A stretch of DNA of 36,441 nt from Comamonadaceae bacterium (GTDB taxonomy: Bacteria > Pseudomonadota > Gammaproteobacteria > Burkholderiales > Burkholderiaceae_C): positions 1 through 36,441 of the forward strand of contig JAUWAE010000006.1 in assembly GCA_030602185.1 (NCBI GenBank), written 5' to 3'. Both the position numbers and the translations under genes were made by a program. A model generated the notes under the pieces. It searched no databases. It saw only the letters and a program-made list of their open reading frames with translations, and was not told where the DNA came from. This document shows positions 1-6,773 of the stretch, in pieces; the first letter of the stretch is position 1, and each line of letters starts with the position of its first letter.

Positions 1-347
1 CGATCGACATCCTGGGCCTGAGCAACGGCGCACGCAGCGGCCTGACCGGTTTCGTGGCCGGGCTGGCGCGCAGCGGCATTGCGGCGCAGGGCGTGACCAT
101 CAACAACCTGTTGCCGGGCAAGTTCGACACCGACCGCCTGCGCGCCACCCAGGTGGGGGCGGCCCAGAAGAGCGGTCAGCCGCTGGACGCGGTGCGAGCG
201 GCGCAGGTCGCGCAGATCCCGGCCAGGCGTTTCGGCACCCCGCAGGAGTTCGGCGCGATCTGCGCCTTCCTGTGCAGCGTGCACGCGGGCTACCTCACGG
301 GGCAGAACATCTTGCCCGATGGCGGGCTGTACCCCGGGACCTACTGA
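1..347 (+). CDS. Short-chain dehydrogenase/reductase, C-terminal part (5' end outside window)
   Basis: The reading frame is open from the left edge (first full codon at base 3) and ends at TGA 345-347, so about 114 C-terminal residues are present. The end has the typical SDR pattern: an asparagine-rich NNLLPG loop after the central strand, a helix with RRFGTPQEFG, and a closing LTGQNILPDGG strand-turn. SDR enzymes are NAD(P)-dependent oxidoreductases of the Rossmann type; FabG-like ketoreductase is the nearest general label and the substrate cannot be told. An oddity is the segment LSNGARSGLTG: aligned with classical SDRs, the catalytic YxxxK positions appear to be S and R. The cofactor-binding half lies outside the window. 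Confidence 0.85.
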   Translation, partial: IDILGLSNGARSGLTGFVAGLARSGIAAQGVTINNLLPGKFDTDRLRATQVGAAQKSGQPLDAVRAAQVAQIPARRFGTPQEFGAICAFLCSVHAGYLTGQNILPDGGLYPGTY

Positions 348-363
348 GCGACTGAAATCGCGT

Positions 364-398
364 ACACTTTTTGTTACCTAAAAGGGAGGAAAAAGTGT
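364..398 (+). promoter_or_regulatory. Hairpin enclosing the Shine-Dalgarno and start of the leader ORF
   Basis: ACACTTTTT (364-372) is the exact reverse complement of AAAAAGTGT (390-398), giving a 9-base-pair stem around a 17-base loop. The loop carries a strong Shine-Dalgarno, GGGAGG (384-389). The GTG start at 395-397 lies inside the 3' arm. If transcribed, the stem would hold the start codon of the small ORF in a duplex. The stem is A/U-rich, so it could be opened by ribosomes, temperature or a ligand. The function is inferred; only the sequence symmetry is seen. No convincing sigma70 promoter was found just upstream. Confidence 0.5.
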
Positions 399-484
399 GG
401 CCAGCACCAGTGTTTGACGTGCCTGCGGGCGATACACCGAAGTCTGCAGGGGGTGCCCCTGTGACCGTGCTGCCCGCACTGTGA
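395..484 (+). CDS. Possible 29-residue leader peptide, coupled to the next gene
   Basis: GTG at 395 follows GGGAGG by five bases and opens a 29-codon frame ending in TGA 482-484. The product starts MWPAPVFDVPAG and is rich in Pro, Ala and Val, with no membrane segment or known motif. Its stop overlaps the GTG start of the next gene (GTGA, 481-484). That downstream GTG has no good ribosome site of its own, so the small ORF is a plausible translational-coupling leader. It could instead be a non-coding accident beside a real start that I mis-assign. The case for it is the strong ribosome site plus the exact 4-base overlap. Confidence 0.45.
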   Translation: MWPAPVFDVPAGDTPKSAGGAPVTVLPAL

Positions 485-1758
485 GCGCCAACGCGCCCCT
501 TCCGGGTGACACCCTGGTGGTGCTTGGCCCCGGCCTCGATCCTGATATCGCGCGGGCGTGCGATGCCCCATTGGGCGCTGAACGGGTGTTCGTGCCACTG
601 GATGGCAACTGCTCCGAGGACGTCTTGGCCGCTTGGTGCCGAGCTGCGGACGAGGTCTGGTTGCGTGCCGACCGGCTGCCGAACGACACCGTGTCCCCGC
701 GCCTTGAGGCCTTTCGCCTGCACAGCATACCCCCCGAGCTGGGCGAAAGTGACAGCCTCCTGCACGCCCCCGAGCTGGGCATGTTGCGCCATTGGCAACT
801 TTCTTCGGCCGGCAGGTGGGAGTCTGTCCGCCAGGTCGATTCCGCCCGCCAGCTGGTATCGCACCGCGAACACGAAGAACGCACCCGTTTCCTGCACGCG
901 GTGCGTCGGTGTGTGGGAGACGCTCCAGATTCGCCCGTCGAGGCGTGGCGAACGCTGGCGCAGGGCTGCCGGCGTGAAGCCGGGCGCATCGAGGCGGCCA
1001 TCGGCCGTTGGCTGGCGCTGGCATTTGTCGTCACCGTGCTGAGTGGCATGGGTCTGCAGGCCGTGTCGATGTTGGGGCTCAATCTGCCGATGGCGGTGGT
1101 GTACGCGCTGTTTTTCATGCTGGTGGGCACGCTCTATGCTTGGGTCAAGGGCGCGAGGGCCAACGCCCGTCAGTTGGGGTATCGGCTGCTGGCCGATGCC
1201 ATGGAGATCCAGGCCGTGTGGCGCCAGGCCGGGCTCAAGGCGGTGGTGGCTGGGCAGTTCCTCATCTGGCATGGGCAGCGGCTGCAGTGGGTCCGGAACC
1301 TCCTGCGACCGCTGTCGCGCCCACTCGAGGTGCCCCGCCTTCGCACGCCGCGCGAGGTGCTGCTCCAGTGGGTCCCCCAACTGCTGACGCAACACCGAGA
1401 GGCCCTGGCGCATCAGGAGCGGCGGCATCGCATGTTCCAGCGCGCGGTCTGGATGTGTTATGGCGTGAGTGCAGCGCTGACGCTGGCCACGGTCCTTGGT
1501 TATCTCGCGGGCGGACAGTGGGCCTGGTGGTGGGGTGCGGGGCTCGGTGTCTCGTCGACCTTGGGCACCTTGCTGCTGATTTTCCGGGGCACCCTCGCCT
1601 ACTCGGAAAACGCCGCCATTCATGCCCATGTGGTGCACGTGCTCGAGCGGGCACGGACCTTGCTGGAAGAAGAGTTGCCGGTCCACGAGTACGACGAATT
1701 GCTGCTCGATGTAGGGCGCGAGTGTCTGCAGGCAGCGGCAGACCGTGCCATGGGTTGA
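481..1758 (+). CDS. Predicted 4-TM membrane protein, possible SLOG-like N-terminus (first gene of cassette)
   Basis: This is a 425-residue protein from GTG 481. Residues 10-62 look like a short alpha/beta nucleotide-binding-type fold (TLVVLG, then RVFVPLD, then DEVWL as strands). Hydrophobic segments lie near 177-197, 203-222, 322-343 and 348-369, so the protein should have four membrane spans with both ends on the same side. Between the hairpins is a soluble stretch with YRLLADAMEIQ and VWRQAGL followed by LQWVRNLLRP; the tail has LLLDVGRECL. From memory these match the conserved parts of bacterial SLOG-domain proteins with four membrane helices, where similar LAExxRVQxxWRxAGL and WIRxALR strings occur. 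SLOG/SLATT-type proteins have been proposed as nucleotide-sensing membrane effectors in conflict systems. The N-terminus here is shorter than a usual SLOG domain, so that part is uncertain. Function unknown. Confidence 0.7.
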   Translation: MSANAPLPGDTLVVLGPGLDPDIARACDAPLGAERVFVPLDGNCSEDVLAAWCRAADEVWLRADRLPNDTVSPRLEAFRLHSIPPELGESDSLLHAPELGMLRHWQLSSAGRWESVRQVDSARQLVSHREHEERTRFLHAVRRCVGDAPDSPVEAWRTLAQGCRREAGRIEAAIGRWLALAFVVTVLSGMGLQAVSMLGLNLPMAVVYALFFMLVGTLYAWVKGARANARQLGYRLLADAMEIQAVWRQAGLKAVVAGQFLIWHGQRLQWVRNLLRPLSRPLEVPRLRTPREVLLQWVPQLLTQHREALAHQERRHRMFQRAVWMCYGVSAALTLATVLGYLAGGQWAWWWGAGLGVSSTLGTLLLIFRGTLAYSENAAIHAHVVHVLERARTLLEEELPVHEYDELLLDVGRECLQAAADRAMG

Positions 1759-1780
1759 TGACGCTGCGGGGAGTCTAGAA

Positions 1781-2557
1781 ATGCTGAAACCGAAGACGCG
1801 CTACAGGTGGTGGTTGCTCGGGCTGCTCTGGCCGGTGGCTGCAGGGGTTTCTGCCAATTCCTGTATCGTCAGGCAGGCAGACTTGGACTTTCTGGAGCTT
1901 GCGGCTGGTCGGCCCCAGCCCATCACGGGCAAGGACAACGCCATGCTGTCTCCCTGCGAGGGCCGGGTCAAGGACACTGCGGCCAGCCCCGTCAAGGTGG
2001 TCGTGTCCCGTGCGCCCGGTCTGACCGAGAAGGTGTCGGTGAAAGCCGGTCAGCAGCTGGCACAGGTGGTGGGCAAGCCGCTGGTCAACCTGGCCGCAGC
2101 CGAAGGGCCGGCGGCGGCACTGTGGAAGGTGGTCACCAGTGCCCGCCCCACCCGCGCCGGCTCCCGCAAGTTCGATGACCTTTCCGGTCTGGTGCTGGAA
2201 GGCAACGTGCTGGCCGGCGCGCCGCTGGTACTGCCACTGACCTTGTTCGGCTGGGACCCGGTGCAGCCGGTGGAGGTTCGTGTCCAGGGATTGCCAGCGC
2301 GCCGTCAGCAGCCGGTCAACGGCCTGCTGCGCCTGCAGGTGCCTGAAACGCCGGACCTGGATATCGAGCTGCAGCAGGGTGGTCTGGTCGCGCACCTGCA
2401 GTCGGTGGCGGAATCGGAATACGCCGGGCTGGCCGTTGCCAGGGCCACGATCCGCAACGACCCCGACCCCGCCTTCCGCCCGGAACGCGAAACCCTCCTG
2501 TTTTGGCAAATGGACCTGAAACTCAACGCGGTGTCATCCCATGCATCCGATCGCTAA
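1781..2557 (+). CDS. Unrecognised exported protein (second gene of cassette)
   Basis: The product has 258 residues from ATG 1781. That start has GGGGAG nine bases upstream and gives a clean Sec signal peptide: MLKPKTRYR, a WWLLGLLW core, then a likely cut after GVSA at residue 25. The frame stays open to 1745, but that would bury the signal and overlap the previous gene. The mature part begins NSC and has a second Cys near residue 57 (SPCEGR), so a disulfide is possible. The rest alternates short hydrophobic strands, suggesting a beta-sandwich; I see no catalytic motif and do not recognise the family. It lies 22 bases after the 4-TM gene and overlaps the metalloprotease gene by 17 bases, so it is very likely co-expressed and acts in the periplasm. 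Confidence 0.7.
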   Translation: MLKPKTRYRWWLLGLLWPVAAGVSANSCIVRQADLDFLELAAGRPQPITGKDNAMLSPCEGRVKDTAASPVKVVVSRAPGLTEKVSVKAGQQLAQVVGKPLVNLAAAEGPAAALWKVVTSARPTRAGSRKFDDLSGLVLEGNVLAGAPLVLPLTLFGWDPVQPVEVRVQGLPARRQQPVNGLLRLQVPETPDLDIELQQGGLVAHLQSVAESEYAGLAVARATIRNDPDPAFRPERETLLFWQMDLKLNAVSSHASDR

Positions 2558-3926
2558 AACCCTGCTGTGTGCGGCATTGGCCATGGGCCTCGCCGGTTGT
2601 GTGACCACCTCGCCGTTGCTGCAGCAGCTCGGCGTGGCGCCCCAGGACCCTCAGACCCTGGCTCCAGGGGCAGCTGCTGCCCAGGCTGCAGCAACGTCGC
2701 CTGTGGCCCCCTCGGCGACGCCGTCCGAGGCAGTCCAGAGCAAACCCTTTGACACGCAGGCCGCGGTGCTTGATCTGACCAAGACCGACGGCAAGGTGTG
2801 TGCGGCCACGTCCGATGCCGGCTTGTTGGGTAACGCCTCCGTCATGCTTCGGCTCGGGGCTGTATTGGGGGCCACATATGCGGCCAACGACCTGACCGAT
2901 GGCAAATACCAGGCGCAACTGGACCAGCTCAAGCCCGCGCTCAAGCAGCTCTCCATGAACGTGCTGTGGTTGCCCGTCGAGGCGGAATCCCTGCTGGGTG
3001 ACGTGTTTTTCAAGGCCAACGGTTACACGGTGGCCACGCCCACCAGCAAGAACCAGAAGGCGGTTGCCCAGGAAATCGTCCAGGCCTTCGGCGACATGAA
3101 GGACTATGCCCGCACAGAGCTGCAATCGCCTCTGGATTACCGATTGACGTTCGTCAGGGTTGAAGCGGGTGAGCGGTCCATGCACATGTTGCCCGGGGGG
3201 CATTTGATCGTGCCGATGGCCGTGGTGGACATGCTGGTGGGCCAGCGCGATGCGGTTCATCGTGCCGAGCTCATCCGGTTCATGCTGGCGCACGAAATGT
3301 CGCACGCCTTGCGGCGCCACACCACCAAGATGGCTCAGGTCAACCTGGTGGACGGGTTGCTGGTGGCCGACAAACTGCGCGTCCTGCTCAAGGAGCGCAG
3401 CGGCCAGATGTCGATGTTGGCCAATCCGTCCAATCTGGGGCGCTTGTTCGAGTTTTCCACCGATACGCTGGGCACCATGGTGGGCAGTGTCTGCGCCACT
3501 CGCCGATGGTTCAACGAACTGGAGAAGAACCAGGAACTGGAGGCCGACGTGTGCGGTGCCAAGTTGCTGCACGAAGCTGGACGGGGGCAGACGGGGGTGG
3601 TCATCGACCCCCTGCGCGCCATGGTCCGTTACGACGAGATGAAGTCGCGCCAGGGCAAAGGGCGCGGGCACGCCCATGGACACCAGAGCGGTGTTGCCAA
3701 CGGTGCACAGCCGTTGTTCGGCTGTTACGAGCCCGCCTCCCACCCCGAGCTGGACGATCGCCGCGCCAACCTCGAGGCGTACTGGCGCGCCCTCAACCCA
3801 GGGTATACGCCCACCGTGGCGGTTGGTCCGGGACCGGGCGCAAGGCCCCAATCGGCGGCTGACAAGCCGGGTCGCTCTGGCAAGCCCGAGGCGCGAGGTG
3901 CGGCTCGCAGGGTGGTGGTGGAATGA
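2541..3926 (+). CDS. M48-type zinc metalloprotease, predicted lipoprotein (third gene of cassette)
   Basis: The product has 461 residues from ATG 2541. The start gives a lipoprotein signal with lipobox LAGC, Cys at residue 20. The zinc motif HEMSH is at residues 251-255 within MLAHEMSHALRRH, and the third ligand is probably Glu332 in ELEAD, the arrangement of M48 (HtpX/Oma1/BepA-like) peptidases. Near the end HPELDDRRANLEAYW matches the usual C-terminal M48 signature (HPxxxxRxxxL). A proline/alanine-rich linker (about 40-68) would tether the domain to the membrane, and a His/Gly-rich loop (about 373-383) is unusual. Predicted role: membrane-anchored periplasmic protease. Its stop overlaps the next start (ATGA, 3923-3926), so it is translationally coupled to the CHASE2 protein, a plausible partner or target. 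Confidence 0.85.
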   Translation: MHPIAKTLLCAALAMGLAGCVTTSPLLQQLGVAPQDPQTLAPGAAAAQAAATSPVAPSATPSEAVQSKPFDTQAAVLDLTKTDGKVCAATSDAGLLGNASVMLRLGAVLGATYAANDLTDGKYQAQLDQLKPALKQLSMNVLWLPVEAESLLGDVFFKANGYTVATPTSKNQKAVAQEIVQAFGDMKDYARTELQSPLDYRLTFVRVEAGERSMHMLPGGHLIVPMAVVDMLVGQRDAVHRAELIRFMLAHEMSHALRRHTTKMAQVNLVDGLLVADKLRVLLKERSGQMSMLANPSNLGRLFEFSTDTLGTMVGSVCATRRWFNELEKNQELEADVCGAKLLHEAGRGQTGVVIDPLRAMVRYDEMKSRQGKGRGHAHGHQSGVANGAQPLFGCYEPASHPELDDRRANLEAYWRALNPGYTPTVAVGPGPGARPQSAADKPGRSGKPEARGAARRVVVE

Positions 3927-5722
3927 CGCCTTCCTCCAGCGCCAACTGGTCGCCGCCGGGGTGGCGAACCTTTCAGGTGGTGCTGTCGTGTTTCGTTGTG
4001 TCCTGTCTGCTCAGTTGGGCCACGCAACTGCCAGAGCGGCACCTGGGGGAGTCCCTGGATACGCTGATCCAGGGGGCTCTGTTCAACTCGGTTGCACCCG
4101 CCTTTGAGGAGTGTGTTGCGACAGATTCGCAGAACGTGCCCTGTATCAAACAGGTCGCGATCACGTCGCAGGACCACGAAACCGAGTTCCAGCGGCGATC
4201 GCCGTTGTCCCCTCAGCCCTTGACCCGGTTCATTGAGGCATTGCGCGTGGCGGCCGAGGCCGGCCAGGGCCCGGTCTTGCTGGCCGTCGACCTGGACTTG
4301 GCCCCTGTGGACGAGGCGGACCGCGTGGCCCGTCAGCCGCTGGTCGAGGCCCTGGTGGGGCTGGCGCGTCATATCCCTGTCGTGCTGGTTTGCCCCCAGA
4401 ACTACCACTTGGGTGAACCGACGCCACTGGAGTCGGCGTTTGTCGAAGAACTGTCGGTACGGGCTCCCCCGGATGTGGACCGACCCGCCGGTCTGCGGTT
4501 TGCCGGTGCCACACTCGATGGCTTCGGCCTGTATTACGACCAGGTCCATGCGCCTCTGGGGGCTGTGGCAGCGCGGTGGTGGCGCGCCGCCCGAGAACCG
4601 CACAACCAGCCGTTACGCGCAAGCCTCCAGAGCCAGAACCCTTGCGACGCAGAGTCCGTGGCGCGTGAGCACGAGCGCGACATGCCGGTGATGATCCGGC
4701 CAACCTCGGTGGAGCGGATCGCGTTTGGTGCAAAGGAGGACTGGGTGTCCGAGACGGCGCACCGCATCGTGCTGCTGGGGGGCGCCTATGGAACGGAAGA
4801 TGTGTTCCGCCTGCGTGGGGTGGACCAGCCCCAGTACGGGGTCACCCTTCACCACTGGATATTGGCCGATGAGCTCCGTCCACGGCCTGAGCCCAGCAAC
4901 ACCTTCAAGAACGTGGTGGACATTGTCGTGGGAGCGCTTGCTGGGGTGATGCTAGGTTTTTTGTGGGCGGCTACCCAGCGTTACCGCGACAGCTTTTCCC
5001 GCCACCTGGGCCTGTATGCTGCCTTTTTGGTCATGGCGACGGCAGTGCCCGTACTGTTGCTCTACGCGTCGGTGGAGTTGGCCCACTACGGCATCACCCT
5101 CAGTACCGCGGCCATGGTCATTTCGGCCCTGTTCGATGCGTTCCAGACCACCAAAACCGATGACGACGATGCCCGCTCCTTGGGTGGTACATCCAGCCAG
5201 TGGGTGGTCGCCCAAGCCCGAGCGAGCCGTGTGCGGCAGTGGGCATGGCGCCGGGGGCTGCCGGGCGCAGGCCTGCTTGCGTTAGCTGCAGTGACGCTGG
5301 GCGTGTTTCACGTCGTAGCCGAGGGCTACCTGTTGATGGGCCTGACCCTGCTCCTTGGTGCCTGTTTTTCCGCACTGATGTGGCTTATGTCCTCAGTGGG
5401 TGAACCCCGTCCCGAGACTGGTAACTCGGCCTTGGGTGCATGGCACCACCAATGGAGAGCACAGGCTGGTGAAGCAGGTGCCCCATCTGGTCAGGGTGAC
5501 CAAGGTGCATGGCGACGTGCCGATCGGGTGGCGTACGTCCTGTGGCAGTGCGCGAAAGTTTTTGTGGTGCTGTATGCATGCACCGAGTTCGGGCGTCCCA
5601 GGGAAGACTGGAACTTCTGGCCCCTATGGCACTTGCTGGCCTTTGGACTGGGGTGCCTGGCTTTGGATGCACTTCTGCTTCGCAAGTCTTTGCTCCCAGT
5701 CCAGACTGTGACGGCGGCCTAA
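3923..5722 (+). CDS. CHASE2-domain membrane protein without output domain (fourth gene of cassette)
   Basis: The product has 599 residues from ATG 3923. A first membrane segment (about 16-33) leads into an extracytoplasmic CHASE2-like domain (about 38-325). Landmarks are VLLAVDLDLAP, RHIPVVLVCP, RIVLLGGAYGTEDVF and YGVTLHHWILADEL, the last corresponding to the GVEVHANxLxxLL string usual at the end of CHASE2. Then come hydrophobic segments near 330-350, 362-405, 449-491 and two more towards the C-terminus (about 525-592). CHASE2 domains normally sense extracellular signals for adenylate cyclases, histidine kinases or protein kinases. Here no cyclase, kinase, GGDEF or HAMP domain follows, only membrane segments joined by a short acidic linker (TDDDDARS) and a hydrophilic stretch near 494-520. 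Signalling would have to pass to a separate protein, perhaps the cassette's 4-TM protein or protease. TAA at 5720-5722. Confidence 0.8.
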   Translation: MTPSSSANWSPPGWRTFQVVLSCFVVSCLLSWATQLPERHLGESLDTLIQGALFNSVAPAFEECVATDSQNVPCIKQVAITSQDHETEFQRRSPLSPQPLTRFIEALRVAAEAGQGPVLLAVDLDLAPVDEADRVARQPLVEALVGLARHIPVVLVCPQNYHLGEPTPLESAFVEELSVRAPPDVDRPAGLRFAGATLDGFGLYYDQVHAPLGAVAARWWRAAREPHNQPLRASLQSQNPCDAESVAREHERDMPVMIRPTSVERIAFGAKEDWVSETAHRIVLLGGAYGTEDVFRLRGVDQPQYGVTLHHWILADELRPRPEPSNTFKNVVDIVVGALAGVMLGFLWAATQRYRDSFSRHLGLYAAFLVMATAVPVLLLYASVELAHYGITLSTAAMVISALFDAFQTTKTDDDDARSLGGTSSQWVVAQARASRVRQWAWRRGLPGAGLLALAAVTLGVFHVVAEGYLLMGLTLLLGACFSALMWLMSSVGEPRPETGNSALGAWHHQWRAQAGEAGAPSGQGDQGAWRRADRVAYVLWQCAKVFVVLYACTEFGRPREDWNFWPLWHLLAFGLGCLALDALLLRKSLLPVQTVTAA

Positions 5723-5725
5723 TCG

Positions 5726-6670
5726 TCAGGCGCGGCTCCTGGCGCGGGCCGACGACACCACGATCCCCAGCGCGATCAGGGCAAACGCCAGGCCGTGGAA
5801 TCCCTGGGGCGGTTCGCCCAGAAACGCCGCCGACATCAAGGCCGCGAACAAGGGCGTCAGGTTGCTGAAGAACGACGCCACCGTGGGCCCGGCCCGCTGC
5901 ACGCCGCTGCCCCAGCAGCGGTATGCCAGCACCGACGGCCCCAGCGCCACGAACAGCAGCACCGCCGCCAGTGACCAGCTCCACTGGATGGCCGTGCCGG
6001 CGCTGCCCTGGCTGCCCAGCCACCACCATTCCCCAGCGGTCAGCGCCGCGGCCGAGCACAGCCCCAGCGCGGTTTGCGCCAGCAAAAACGCGGCCCAGTC
6101 GTCGCGGATAGCGGCCGGTTCGTCGCGCCGGGTCAGCAGCCAGCTGTAGCAGGCCCACACGAAAGCGGCCAGCAGCATCCAGCCGTCACCGGGCACGAAG
6201 CGCAGCCGTCCCAGCTGGTGCCAGTCACCTTGGGTCAGCACCACCAGCACGCCCGACAGCGACAACAATGAACCCACCACGGCGCGCCCCCGGACCGGCG
6301 CCCCAAAAAACAGCCGGCCCACCACCAGCATCCACACCGGCATGCTGGACGCGACCAGCGTGACGTTGATGGGAGTGGACGTTTTGAGGGCCAGGTACTG
6401 CAGCATGTTGTAGCTGGCGATCGACAGCAGCCCGAGCAGCGCGAAGCGGCGCCAGTGGCCCCACAAGGGGCTGCCGCGACGCAGCACCCAGCCCGCCATC
6501 GGCAGCAAGATCAACAGCACCAGTGTCCAACGCAGGAAATTGAAGGTGACGGGTGGGATCCAGGGCGCGGCCACGCGCCCGACGACGGCATTGCCGGCCC
6601 ACATCAGGGGTGGGATCAGCAGCAGCAGGGCGGTGGAGGGAGACAGGGGCGGATGGCTCGAAGACGACAT
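5726..6670 (-). CDS. EamA/DMT-family transporter
   Basis: The product has 314 residues and about ten hydrophobic segments in two EamA repeats. It starts MSSSSHPPLSPS, and the first membrane segment contains PPLMWAGNAVVGR, a hallmark of this family; the second repeat ends FFSNLTPLFAALMSAAFLGEPP, typical of EamA exporters. The drug/metabolite transporter superfamily moves small metabolites or amino acids across the inner membrane, usually outward; the substrate cannot be predicted. The frame is open further upstream, but the extra 81 residues are not family-like, so ATG 6668-6670 was chosen. It converges on the CHASE2 gene with only three bases between stop codons, which marks the right border of the cassette. 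Confidence 0.9.
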   Translation of the reverse strand: MSSSSHPPLSPSTALLLLIPPLMWAGNAVVGRVAAPWIPPVTFNFLRWTLVLLILLPMAGWVLRRGSPLWGHWRRFALLGLLSIASYNMLQYLALKTSTPINVTLVASSMPVWMLVVGRLFFGAPVRGRAVVGSLLSLSGVLVVLTQGDWHQLGRLRFVPGDGWMLLAAFVWACYSWLLTRRDEPAAIRDDWAAFLLAQTALGLCSAAALTAGEWWWLGSQGSAGTAIQWSWSLAAVLLFVALGPSVLAYRCWGSGVQRAGPTVASFFSNLTPLFAALMSAAFLGEPPQGFHGLAFALIALGIVVSSARARSRA

Positions 6671-6773
6671 CCGGCCAAATGTACCAAGGTCTGCGGGGTT
6701 GGGTGGGCGCTCGCCCGCCCATGGGCCGCTTTCATGGCACGATGGCGGCTTTATACATCCCAGGAGACGAGGA

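Noticed and set aside
295-1686. A 463-codon minus-strand open frame opposite the first cassette gene
   Set aside because: Its translation has no recognisable domain and reads as antisense shadow (Pro/Arg/His/Gln-rich); the plus-strand frame has membrane segments, family motifs and coupling.
1745-1780. Earlier ATG (1745) for the exported protein
   Set aside because: It overlaps the previous gene, lacks a ribosome site and would add 12 residues before a clean signal peptide that begins at 1781.
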